DNA of 64,000 bases from Sisyra terminalis (Eukaryota > Arthropoda > Insecta > Neuroptera > Sisyridae), in assembly GCA_958496175.1 (NCBI GenBank), contig OY292277.1, positions 43,349,050 through 43,413,049 on the forward strand, given 5' to 3'. Under the pieces are notes generated by a model. That model worked only from the letters and a program-made list of their open reading frames with translations, was not told the origin of the DNA and ran no database searches. The translations under genes were made by a program, and so were the position numbers. Positions 47,883-59,399 of the stretch are shown here, in pieces; position 1 is the first letter of the stretch, and each line of letters opens with the position of its first letter.

Positions 47883-50800
47883 ATGAAGTGACCATCTTTT
47901 CCAATCTATATACTATTCAAATTATGAAGAAATTAAAACTTTCCAGAACTTTTTGTCACGTTTTTTGACTAGATTGACTTGCCTGCTGGATATTCTGTAT
48001 TTACTAACAAGTCATTGTTCCGCCCCTGATAGGGCTTATATTATATGGGAAGTGGTGATGGAATAAGTTGAAGAGTTCTTATGTATTAACAATACAACCA
48101 AAATCTAGCTTACATAATCGGGAGACTTAAGCTAAAGTTTATAACTATTTTCGTTTTAACTTGCATCAACATAAAGTTGTTGAAATATTTTATATATGGA
48201 TGATTCTCATGAAATATCGAAATTTTTGACCTAAGTTTTTACAAAAATCTAATCGACTTATGGTGGTATTTTTTTCCCTCGAAAAGAACATTACTTTGGC
48301 TAATGATGTTGGTTATAATTTTTGAACCATATGAATATCTCTATAGAATAATAAATAAATAGTACCCTGAAAATCATTCCCCTACTATGTCCCAAACTTA
48401 AGATTAGACCAATTTTGAGTTTCTAAATCAAAAATTTTTTTTTGGATTTGACTAATCGATTAAAAACATAATAAATTTTCAAAAATCTTTTGAGTTTCGA
48501 GTGATCAAAGTAATGTTCACGTTTTCAAATATATTTTTTTGTGTCCCATAAAAGAAAATCATTCGCTCAAACCTTTACTAATAGTCGATATATGAACGCA
48601 TTTGTAATCATTCATGAAGGGTTTCATCGATTTTTAATTGTTGGCAATACTATCTATAATTTCCCATATTTAAGTCATATTACACATGTTAGAGTTTCTG
48701 TTCAAAAATAAAAATATGAAGATTTATTCAAGATTACATTTTCAATCGTCATTTCCGGAAATTAAAGAAAAATAAAGGTATTAACTATATCTTAATAATA
48801 ATTACACAGTTAAGTAGGTTGTCAGGGACAATAAACTTACACAAAAATTCAGAAGTAACAAAAGTTTATATACCAAAATTTTTGAAGATATACTTCATTT
48901 CGTTATTTCCTTATTTCAAATTGAAACGAGGGAATTACGATATATGAGGTAATGACTTTTAAACTAGTCGAACTTGACTTTCTTTAATTCTTTGGCTTAT
49001 TTAATTCTTAAATTCACCGTTTTTCCTGTTTAAAGATAAGAACATCATTCATATTGACTTTAGTGTAAAATATTGCTGTAAGTACAAGAGGTACAAGTAG
49101 TTCATTTTGACGATGAAGGACAACATATAACACTTTACGAAGGAGTATTATATTAACGTAACAATAATACTTTTGGGTCCAAACTTTTTGCTCTTTATCT
49201 AACAAATACGATTATACGATTCAATGACGGTATGGACTATAAAAACCGTTCCATCACTTTCAAAATTATAAATCATCCTTATAATTGGTCTAAAATTAGT
49301 TTAATCTGAGGACCTCTATATTGGTTAAATATAGTTACAGAAATACTACAAAATTGATGGAAAAAAAATCAATTTTTTTAAAAAAATTTTCTTACCTAAT
49401 TTTGAGTTTAATGAGAATCATCCCTATATATTAATGAAATAAAAAAATGGTTGTTATTGACATATTTTATGGTAAGTGACAAAGTTATATATTTATTTTT
49501 ACGATTTATTATCATGCAGACGATGTCTCAGGTGTTACTTAAGTAATATACTTAAAAGTAAAAGTAGGTTTCGAATGTATCCCTAAGGGAAGACAGAACC
49601 CTATTTCTTTTTTTTTACAGAGAAAAATGCCAGAAATCATATTTTATATAAGTTACGTATATGAAAATATTTACCATTGAAAACCCTGAAGAACTCGGGA
49701 TTTACTTTAAATTTAATTATCATACCACTTTGGTTTTAAACTAAACAGCTAGGGATTTAATTAAATTCTTAACAAAGCCAATTAGCTGCGATACGTAACT
49801 ACACGACAAAAAACATAAAATGCTATTTTCATTTTTAAATCTTTAAAGTAAATGAAGACCCATTTAGCTAATGAAAAAATCGGAATATTATTAATTTCCG
49901 CTGCCACTACTTAATGGAATCAAATAAGTGTTTTATTGAACAAATTTTGGAATTGATAAAAATATCTACACTTAGGAAAATATTGTCAAGTTTTACCAAA
50001 AAAAATGAAGTTTTTAATTTTTTTCTTTTTTTTGAAAATTTAACAATGAACGCTTGAAACTCACAGCTTTGTAATATTAATTTACAAAAGATAAAATTGT
50101 TGATTTGAAAGTTTTCTGTTGTAAAATATGAAACCATCGAATAAAATCTAAGAATATAATATTGTATTTAATAAGAGGTAAACGTTTTAATTAAGTATTT
50201 GATGTCAAAACCTAAAAACTATTAATGATTAAGTAATGGAGACGTATAAAGATTTGAGCTCAAACCTTATAATATCAATGGCAGGATTTTTGTTTTAATA
50301 TGAAGAAAGTTGTCTATTTCTGTGATTATATCTGATGTTAATTATTATAAGATTGTCTTTGTAATATATCAAAGTACACAATTATGTTAATTATGTGAAA
50401 CTTTTTTAAAAAGAAAATAGTGAATTTATATGGAAAATGTACTAGATAGAAAGATCATTATATTGAATTAACTTCTAAAATCTTCAAACTTTTGGTAATA
50501 AAAGGAAAATTCGGTTTTTTCCAAGCTTGTATCCAAAGATATTAAATACAGAGAATAGAGCCATAAAGTCAAAGAATTCCTGTAAGTATCGATGAGGGAG
50601 TCATAGATTGAAATCCAATTTCAATCTTTTGGCACAAATGTTGAACAAAATATTTAAATTCATGATTTAAGGATTGGAGAATTTTAAAGTTTAGTTCGAT
50701 ATAAAAGATTGATGTAAATAGCAATAAAGCAAAGGGAATGTTTGTCAAGTAGCAGACATTAGTTTATAAATGTAACTATTTTAATATCATTAAAGTTCTT

Positions 50801-51391
50801 CCAAAGTTAAACAAATTAAATTTTAAATTATTTACTATTCTACTGATAGATTGATAAAGTTTAGTACCGGTAGACGACAGATGGATTAAAATAGTTAATG
50901 GTTACTATGTGTATCCCTTTTTTATCATAAAATAACTTTATAAAAATAATATATGAATTTGACCGTTATATTTATAAAAACCGTATTATTTATCATTTGG
51001 TTTCTTTGCAAAAGAAATAATTTTGTATGAGTATTAAACCGGAAGTAGATGAGCGACTTTTTGTCACGTGACCACCAATTACCAAGAAATCAATGAACCA
51101 TGAAATGTTAAAATGGGATTTTGAGTGGAATATTTTTATAGATGTATTGTATAAAATGATTAATAAACAATAGGGTATGTATCGGTTCCAAGGATTTGCA
51201 ATATATGGCATTTGTTAGAAACTCAATGTAGCAAAATTTTGTTTTGAAATAATATATGGTAAATTTAAAACCCTAAAAATCAGTAATGAAGATTTGGTCT
51301 TTCGGTTTTCCTGTTCGACAACGGCAATTTTCTACTAAATTTTTTCATCTCATCGATTTTTTATTAAGATCAATATCCTTGAGAGAACTAA
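47883..51391. other. Intergenic, no gene recognised
   Basis: AT-rich DNA without exons, RNA genes or bounded repeats on either strand. AATAAA near 48353 could serve RCAN. Confidence 0.4.
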
Positions 51392-51577
51392 AACAGGCCA
51401 TTCACCCTCCGACTTGCAGTTCAACTTGTGGTCCGACTTTCGAAGTTGGATCTAAAGTCGGACCGTGAATGGTGTTGTTGGAAGTTGGATGTTTAGTCAA
51501 ACTAATCGGATCATTTAGGCGATCCAATTAGAAGTTTCAACTAGTTGGACTGCAAGTCGGAGCGTGAATGATCTGCT
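51392..51577. mobile_element. TTAA MITE, copy 3
   Basis: 186 bp. Left end ACAGGCCATTCACCCTCCG after CTAA (decayed TTAA), right end CGGAGCGTGAATGATCTGC followed by TTAA (51578-51581). It is the family of 12841, 13139 and 53827. Confidence 0.75.
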
Positions 51578-51581
51578 TTAA

Positions 51582-52165
51582 CATTTCTGGTGTCTGATAT
51601 TTCGGTATTTTTTGGCCAAAGAATTTTTGGTTCCAATTTGGGTAACGAGTCTTCAAATTCACATGACAAAAATCCATCGTCTACTCTGGGTCGAAGTATT
51701 AAAAAGAATACTAGAAGTATGTGATTCATTTTTTTGTAAAAAGAACTATAAAATTGTTCCAATTTCATAAATGTATACTTATTAAAATAATCTAATCGAC
51801 GTTTTACAATTTATAAGAAATCCAATCCGACACCCATAAAATAACGTGCGAAAATTGGATGAAAAAATACTTATTTTATATAGTCAGAGGCGTAGCTAAG
51901 AGGAACTTCAGAGGGAAGATGACTTTACTATATAAAAACCATTGTTCAGCTGAGAAATTTCAACAGAAATGGAAATATCTACTATTTCTATTCGTTTTAC
52001 TTTGAGAGGCTGATTAATTATTGTCTTCTTCCAAAAATTCCTTATAGTTACGTCAATGATTTCAATAGCAAATGTTTTATAATTATTGAAACCTAAGAAG
52101 ATTAGAAATCAAAGCTTTTATACGTTTTTTAAGAAACAATATGTGCAATGAATATCCACATTGTA
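51582..52165. other. Intergenic spacer
   Basis: AT-rich spacer between MITE copy 3 and the mariner element; nothing recognised. Confidence 0.35.
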
Positions 52166-53073
52166 AAGGATGTTTCAATAAGAGCGCAAGATTTCAGAGT
52201 TCAATAAAACATGGTATTCTGTACCAAAATATTGAAATATTTATTGGTTTAGAAAATATACATTTGGGAATTATGTATGAAACACATTTTTTTTAAATGG
52301 CCGCCACGGCTTTGCTGGCATTGCGTACTCTTTTGACGAAATTTTCAGTAACGTTATTGAATACATGCGGTGGTATTTCATTGATACAGCGTATAATTTC
52401 GGCTTTTAATGCTTCGATAGTTGTAGGCTTATTGACACAAACCTGTAACTTCCGATAATCCCACAGCCAGAAATCTAAAGACGTTAAATCGCAAGAGCGT
52501 AGAGGCCAATTCTGGTCGCCAACTCGGGAAATAACACGACCAGGAGCAAACTCGTGCAAGATCGTCAATGTTTCATGGGTGATATGGTATGTGGCACCGT
52601 CCTGCTGAAACCAGATGTTATCATTAGCTTCCAAATGAGGCAAAAGAAACTTATTATATCACGTTAACGTTCACCATTCACCGTTACTGCATTACCTTCT
52701 CTGTTTTCGAAGAAAAACGGTCCAATTATTCCTCCAGACCATAATGCACACCATACAGTAACCCGTTGTGAAAGCATTGCTTTCTGATGAATTATTCGTG
52801 GATTTTCTAAGCCCCAAATACGATAATTTTGCTCATTCACGAAGTCATCGAGGTAAAAATGGCCTCATTACTGAAAATTTTGTTTGCAAAATCAGCAGGT
52901 TGCTCAAAGATCCAATTGGTGAATTTCTCTTCGTTGTTCATGGTCTATTAAAACTATTTCATGTCTACTACATCCCATCTGTATACTTTCGATTTGTTAC
53001 GTCATAATCATGTGACATTATGATTCAAACATGGCGCGCAATTTTAATTTTGCGCTCTTATTGAAACACCTTT
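52166..53073 (-). mobile_element. Defective mariner-like element
   Basis: 908 bp with inverted ends GTTTCAATAAGAGCGCAA and complement, flanked by TA (52164-52165, 53074-53075). The minus strand encodes the C-terminal half of a mariner-type transposase: WFQQDGATYH, FAPGRVISRVGDQNWPLRSC, DLTSLDFWLW, VNKPTTIEALKAEI. A 5' portion lies in another frame (NYRIWGLENPRII, LSQRVTVWCALWSGGIIGP). The first catalytic Asp, expected in SDEAHF, reads SNEA here, and frameshifts separate the pieces, so it is inactive. The element is shorter than a full mariner (about 1.3 kb), so the N-terminal DNA-binding region is deleted. Confidence 0.88.
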
Positions 53074-53826
53074 TATAACTCAAATGAATTATTTTGGTGT
53101 GACCTTTAGCTAATATCACAACCGCTATTAAATTGTTTTGTCAGGCTTTGTATCCATTAATCGATTGTTTCTATGTAATTTTTAAAATCTTGTTTAAGTT
53201 TTTCTGTAAAGCAAGTTTTAATTCCCATAAAGTCATAAATGACGTTACTTCTTCCAAAAAAAAAATATTTCCAAACCTGTTTTTGAGAGTATTAAGAATT
53301 TTAAGTTCCAAAATTCACGTTTTTTGGAACAAAAGTGATTCATGCGAAAAATTTTTGAAATTTGAAAGTGTCTTCCCTTTTCCATTATGATTCAAAAAAT
53401 TGTTCCAAAAAGTTTTTTATTCAGAAATTTAATGGTTTAGATTATTAACTTATAGATTTTTGAGGTATTTCCACAGAGATGAAGTATAGAGTGTTAATGT
53501 TGTATATAAGCAATGCTTTCTTCATAAACCAACATTTTACCTCAAATTTTGGTGATTCTATCACTGTTTATCTTAGTTGATCAAGCGCATAATAATTACA
53601 ACCATTTCGATCGAGTTTTTTGAAGTGAAAAATCAATTGAAGAGAGATAGGATATCCGATTCGAATACGAGATCAAGAAAAGTTAAATGTGAATCTTCTA
53701 TGCTACACCTCTGTGGATATTTCATCCTTTAAAAATTTATGTCTTTTGACGTCATTGGGTAAAAACATTTTGCGGGTTAATTAAAAAAAATGGTAGTATA
53801 AAGTAATATTTGTAAGAAATTTTTAA
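53074..53826. other. Intergenic spacer
   Basis: AT-rich. The frame at 53133-53390 is Phe/Lys-rich without a recognisable domain. Confidence 0.35.
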
Positions 53827-53998
53827 AGCAGGTCATTCCCGCTCCGACTTGCAATCGAACTACTAGTTGGATCGCCTAAATGATCCGACTAATCCGACTA
53901 GACATCCAACTTCCAACACCATTCAAGGTCCGATTTTAGATCCAACTTTGAACGTCGGACCACTAGTTGGACTGCAAGTCGGAGCGTGAATGGCTTGC
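53827..53998. mobile_element. TTAA MITE, copy 4
   Basis: 172 bp, inverted ends AGCAGGTCATTCCCGCTCC and complement of GGAGCGTGAATGGCTTGC, flanked by TTAA (53823-53826, 53999-54002). It is in opposite internal orientation to the other copies. Confidence 0.8.
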
Positions 53999-54002
53999 TT
54001 AA

Positions 54003-55556
54003 ATTTCTGAAGACTGATGCAAAACTTTTACTGGATGTAGAAAAGTTAAGTATATGTTTGAGTTCTAAAAATGTTTACAGAAAGAATTCTAGAAACTCTG
54101 TTTTTTTATTAATCAATCGATTAATGGAGTTATTATCTAAATATAAAGTAGCACAGAAAGTATGGAAATTCTTAGATAATTTTAACATTGAAAAAATAGC
54201 CTGATTTAGGCACAATTTACATAAGCCAGATGAGAGACCAATAATATAAATAAAATTACAAAATAAGTAACATAGTCTTCTGAGGACTTTTCTCTTTTCT
54301 GGATCTATTCTCTATTAGCACTGGTAGCAATTAGATTAGAACTGAATTTATTATTTTTTAGATTTTTTTTTAAATATTGTGATCCATTGGATACTCCCCC
54401 CTCCTCGTCTTACTATTTATATTAATGCATATATTTTTTTTGATTAGTTTCTTTGTGGGTCTCAAAAGTTATATGTAACCGCTTTCAGTAGATACAGAGG
54501 CAACTAATATAAACTTATTAAGTGTAAAATAAATATTTTTATGAAAACTATATAAACGTAAAAAAACATAGTGAGAGAAAAAAAATGCTTGAAACACGCC
54601 GAATTCCTTAGAAAATTATTTATTTTTTTAAATAGATTTGAACCAAAAAAAAATTAATTAAATGTTGTTTCGGTCCAGTAGTAAAGGATGAAAAGAGTTT
54701 GGATAAAAAAGAGTCTACGAAATTATAAAAATTGTTTAAATTGGTTCAAGTTCAAGTATTGTAGATTGAAAAAATGAGAGGAAAATTTTTCTACTAGACT
54801 GATGCAACGTCTTAGACAAAAACTATTGAATTTATAAAATTGTTATCACAACTGTATTCTGTAGATCAGAAAAAAAATTATCGATCACTCAAGTATTATT
54901 TTGTAAATCTTTGAAAAGATAAACTCTATGTATATTTTGTTGATTTTCTTCATCAAAAAAAGGAAACTTATTTAAACTATGACTTATTGATTCTGATAGA
55001 TATTATCTAAATATATTAAATGTAAAAATTATATTTAATGTGAATAAATGGAAAGAAAAAAAAGGAATGCAAATAACGAATTTTTCTGTAGTTGTAGTTT
55101 TCTCTCCAAATTATATTCTTACTTGTATCTATAAAAATATGTTTAGTACGAAAAAGAAAAGAGAGAAAATTTATATATTTGATAATATCCAAACAGAAAA
55201 AGGGAAATTAAAAAAAAAAAATGAGAGATGAGAAATAAAGTCCCACCTTAATGTTAATTCAATTTATTATATATTATTGAAAGTCAATTGTTATTATGAC
55301 TTGATAAATGTGATTGTATATATACATATACATTATACATCTTTAAATATATATATTAAAATATATGGTTTATTTATGTCTAAATTTGTGATTTTATTTG
55401 AAGTCCTACTATCAATGATTGATTACCACATCATAGTAAGTAAGTAACGGGTTCGCTTATGCAACCATAATTACATTTATACGTAGCGTGTTGCTTACGC
55501 CCAATTCATGAGTTAGGTAAATAAACTTTAATAAACTATACGTATGTCGTAAACAC
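54003..55556. other. Intergenic, no gene recognised
   Basis: AT-rich with homopolymer runs; frames at 53986-54204 and 55040-55231 are Lys/Asn/Leu-rich and unsupported. Confidence 0.4.
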
Positions 55557-55558
55557 TA

Positions 55559-56387
55559 GAGTGGTCCAAAAAAAAAAGTTTTTTGTCTATCATCCTAAAC
55601 GCTTTTCTAAGGCATAAAAAAAAGTTCCCTCCAAAACGCAGGATGATATCTTGATTATCTACGAAGCGCAATGAATGTCTATTTTCCCATTTAAATAACA
55701 AAAAAAAAAAAAAATACGTTTTTATTTGGTAAATCTAAGAAAATTTTTTTTTTTTAATTTTTCATCAACTGTTCTTGTAGAAAATTCAATTCTCTACAAA
55801 AAAGTATTGAAGTAATTTTTTCGTAATTTTAACGGATAAAAAGTTATTAAGCTTTAAAACTCGCTACTGAGCAAATTTGAAAGAAGATAGTTTCAAAGTA
55901 TTTTTTTAAAGGAATAGACAATATTACAAAATAATTTAATAAATTTTCATGGATTTGAAATAATTCTCAACTTTTTGAACACTTTTTGGTGATTGCATGT
56001 ATTTATTTCAAAATTTATCAAACTCTAGACTATTTATAATATAATTAATAAATGTTTTTTGGCGAAGTACGAACTGTAATTTATGAATGATTATTTTTAT
56101 TACAATTTGAATAATTTTTTCCCCATTAGAATTACGAAAAAACTACTAGAGTACTTTTTTGAAGAGAATTCAATTTCCTACAAGAGTAATTGATCCAAAT
56201 TAAAAAAAAATAGTTTTACCGGATAAAAACGTATTTTTTTTATATGTTATTGAAATGGGAAAATAGAAATTTATTGAGCTTCATGAAGAATTGAAATATC
56301 AAGCTGCGCTTTTGACGGAATTTTTTTATACCTAAGAGAAGCTTTTGAGACAATAGCACTTGAAAAAAAAATTTTTTTGGACTACTC
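55559..56387. mobile_element. 829-bp foldback element, TA target duplication
   Basis: Ends GAGTGGTCCAAAAAAAAAA and complement of TTTTTTTGGACTACTC, flanked by TA (55557-55558, 56388-56389). Matching inverted segments run inward (for example GAAAATAGA / TCTATTTTCCCATTT), but the arms are more diverged than in the other two foldback elements, and the 18-base internal palindrome is absent. Confidence 0.68.
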
Positions 56388-56389
56388 TA

Positions 56390-57057
56390 CTAAATACTTA
56401 TATTGGAGAGTAAGTATACTTTAGATTGGAACAATCTGCCAATGTTTCATTCTTTACGTTGTTCTTATTTCAAAATAATCGCGAATAAATCTATTAATTC
56501 ATTATTAATCAATTTAGTATTGCAGAATTACATAATAATGTATTCAATGGATTTGAATCGATCATAAATTCGAGGAGTAGATGCGAATCGTTCGAGAATC
56601 ATCAATCACATTTGTGAAGGATGAAGATGTGATACCAAGGTTTCATAACAATATTTCATATCACCAGTCTGGATTACAGCTTCAGCCAAAGATTTAACCG
56701 TCTAATCCCTGTCTTCCACAATTTTATTTGAATTTTCCATTGAAATTCGAACAAGTTATTGAGTGAAAAATCAACGATGGTTGACCCACGTTTTCTTTTG
56801 ACGAAAAGTTTTTTTGTTTCGAAATCGAAGTAGATTGTTATAATCGTTTGATACATTGTTACGAACCCGAAACGCCCGAAACTGTCTTTGGTTCGGAAAT
56901 TATCCCTTACATAACGATATTATATGTGATGGGTCTTTTGTCGGATTGATGAATCCTTCTGAAACTTTAATGGTCAATTTTGTCCCTTAAACGGGCTTAG
57001 TTTTCGGAAAAATTTGCACAGCATGTACGGTTGGACGAATGTCCAAATGAAAATTCC
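56390..57057. other. Intergenic, possible repeat margin
   Basis: The segment 56525-56640 is a diverged direct copy of 58375-58490 (both have TGGATTTGAA and then GAATCATC). The pair brackets the tandem array below. No gene seen. Confidence 0.4.
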
Positions 57058-57990
57058 ATTCCTTTTTCCTTTTTACGCACTTTTAAGTTGTCCTTTTAGA
57101 ATCCTTTTGCTTACAGGACATAAAAATTTCCACATTATTATCTTTATCAGATTTTTATGCAATTACATTAAGGATGATTCAATCTAAAAGGTTGTTGTTA
57201 AAACCATCCCTTATATCCTTTTTATGTACTTGAAAATTGTCCTTTTTGAAACTTTGATTTAATATTGCCCGTGTCCTTTTGCACACAGGACAAACATTTT
57301 TTCAGATTACATTTCACGTAAGGGCATTGTTTAATAATACGTCGCTAAAAATAGCTCTCATAAGAAAAAGTCGCCCTTCACAAATCGACCAATTTTAGGG
57401 CAAATTTGGTGCATGCTTTTTCACCTGCTTAACTTTCCGATTCGATTTCCTAAGGATCTGGCAAATATTTGCAAATTATTTTTATGCAATTACATTAAGG
57501 ATGATTTAATCTAAAATATTGTGCTCAGTTTCAGCGAAGAAAACCTTTCCTTATATCCTTTTTATGCACAGGATAATTGTCCTTTTTGAAACTTTGATTT
57601 AATATTGCCCGTGTCCTTTTGCACACAGGACAAAATTTTTTTCAGATTACATTTCACGTAAGGGCATTGTTTAATATCCGTCGCTAAAAATAGCTCTCAT
57701 AAGGAAAAGTCACCCCTCGAAAGTCGACCAATTTTAGGGCCAATTTGGTGCATACTTTTTCAACTGCTTAATTTCCCGATTCGATTTCCCAAAGATCTAG
57801 CGATTATTTACAAATTATTTTTATGAAATTATATTGAGAATGATTCAATCTAAAATATTGTGCTCAGTTTCAGCGAAAAAAACCAAACCTTATATCCTTT
57901 TTATGCACTTGAAAATTGTCCTTTTTGAAACTTTGAATTAATAATGCTAGTGTCCTTGTATACACAAGACAAAAAAAAATCGTATTATTA
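57058..57990. repeat. Tandem repeat array, period ~340 bp
   Basis: TTATATCCTTTTTATG recurs at 57211, 57551 and 57890, so the spacing is 340 and 339. A shortened copy precedes at about 57060. Other landmarks repeat with it: TGTCCTTTTGCACACAGGAC, GTAAGGGCATTGTTTAATA and CGACCAATTTTAGGG. Copies differ by scattered substitutions. This could be a small satellite block or the internal repeats of a larger element. Confidence 0.82.
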
Positions 57991-58974
57991 TCCTCCTTTG
58001 GGCACAATTTTATAAATCTTCTTTAAAAGTTACCCTTATCAGGAAATACCATCATTGCACTTATCCGTTTGTTTTCAAATAGTTGAAGTCAGGCAACCAT
58101 TTGTTCTAGAATGTATGATGTTAATCAACGTTAGTCCCTAGCTTACAACTTGATATAAATGGACCTATGACTTGTTTTATTTATTTAAATTAATGTAATT
58201 TTATAGATGCAACTTACCTGAAAACTGAGGGCAAGGGCAGTTTTGTTGCAGTTGAAGACAGTATCATCCTTTTGGCAGATTAATGTTTAGTAAGTGTTAT
58301 TGTTGTTGAAACTTGTAAATATTATTCTAATTGTAAATTTTCACTACCTACAGGGGAAGACATTAGAGAATAATTCATTGGATTTGAACTGTTCAGCATT
58401 TCCAAATGTACATTTGAGGAATGGATGCGGATCATTTGGGAATCATCTATTGAATTCACCAAGGATATCATATCCACAATTGGTATCTACCGAGAAGAAT
58501 ACGAATGGATTTAATACAATAATTAATTAGTGGTGTAAATTGTGTTTCAATAAATCAGTGAAGTGAAGTGATAAAGTGGTTCAAGTGATAAATTATCAAA
58601 ATATCAGACAATTCAAAAGCTTTTTATTAACATAATAATTTCTATAATATTATAACAATTGATACTTTTACACATATTAATTTATATAAACAATTGTAAA
58701 TATGCAAAAAAAATTGTTATTGTTTTATTGTATATATTTAATTGATATTTATCATTAATAAATTAAATATAATAGAATACATTGTTTCAATTCGATTAAC
58801 CGCACCCATCCTCTTGGATTTTATATTTCAGAGCTTCCTTTTACAGTTAGAATTCAAATAAGAGTTAAATTAATAAGTAATAAGGTAAGTATAATAAAAG
58901 GTTTAATAATATAGGTAGGTATAATAAATATAATAAGGTAAGGAAGTTAGGTAGATAGTTTTTCTATAAATTAT
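57991..58974. other. Intergenic, no supported gene
   Basis: An exon-like stretch at 58352-58530 is considered repeat-derived (see rejected items). AT-rich otherwise. Confidence 0.35.
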
Positions 58975-59240
58975 CGAATAATTCGATAAAAGCCAAAATC
59001 GAAAATATATTAACTTTTTGATGCCCTTAATCGTTTTTTTGCAATTATAATACATATCTTTATTTTTGAAGAAATTCTATTGAAATACAATTTTGTTTTT
59101 ACGCAAAAAAAAGGATAAAGGACCTTAGAATGTTGCAATTTTATTACATAACTTTTCCAACTTTAACATGGAGCAGCTATGGTTCGAATATGGCTGGGAA
59201 ATTCTAATTATTTTGATCGAAAATATTTTCAATTTTTCAC
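58975..59240 (+). repeat. Diverged fragment of the palindrome family
   Basis: AAGGACCTTAGAATGTTGCAA and AACATGGAGCAGCTATGG correspond to AAGGACCTTAAAATGTTGCA and CACATGGAGCTGCTTTGG near 60200-60260 inside the left arm. This is a partial, older copy lying in direct continuation to the left of the palindrome. Confidence 0.65.
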
Positions 59241-59300
59241 AAATCTCATAAGAATTGTTTATATATAAGTTTTAACGTCATTTACATATATCATATGATA

Positions 59301-59363
59301 GCCGCATCGCTAAGGTCGCCGCCACTACCGGAGCTGAGGTCCCTGGTTCGAATCCCGAAGGGG
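59301..59363 (+). ncRNA. tRNA-like sequence A (Pol III A/B boxes)
   Basis: GGTTCGAATCC (59345-59355) is a perfect B box. About 35 bases upstream, ATCGCTAAGGTCG fits a degenerate A box. The acceptor and T stems do not pair well, so this is a tRNA-derived, SINE-like sequence rather than a functional tRNA. It faces into the repeat unit. Its upstream 45 bases are homologous to those before sequence B. Confidence 0.5.
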
Positions 59364-59399
59364 TAAGTGTTTTTTCTTAAATATAATAATTGAATTCTA

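Noticed and set aside
57211..57900. CRISPR-like array
   Set aside because: Repeat units are ~340 bp and continuous, with no short repeat/unique spacer pattern, and the context is eukaryotic.
58205..58272. Minus-strand candidate exon with strong donor CAG|GTAAGT
   Set aside because: A good donor alone is not enough. The 16-codon frame resembles no known protein and no downstream acceptor or exon could be matched.
58352..58530. Exon-like stretch with acceptor CTACAG and an open frame to a stop
   Set aside because: Its core is a diverged direct repeat of 56525-56640, where the frame is broken, and no matching upstream exon was found. It is repeat-derived rather than a terminal coding exon.
59301..59363. 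Genuine tRNA gene
   Set aside because: The B box is perfect, but T and acceptor stems do not pair and no plausible anticodon arm is present. Kept only as tRNA-like.
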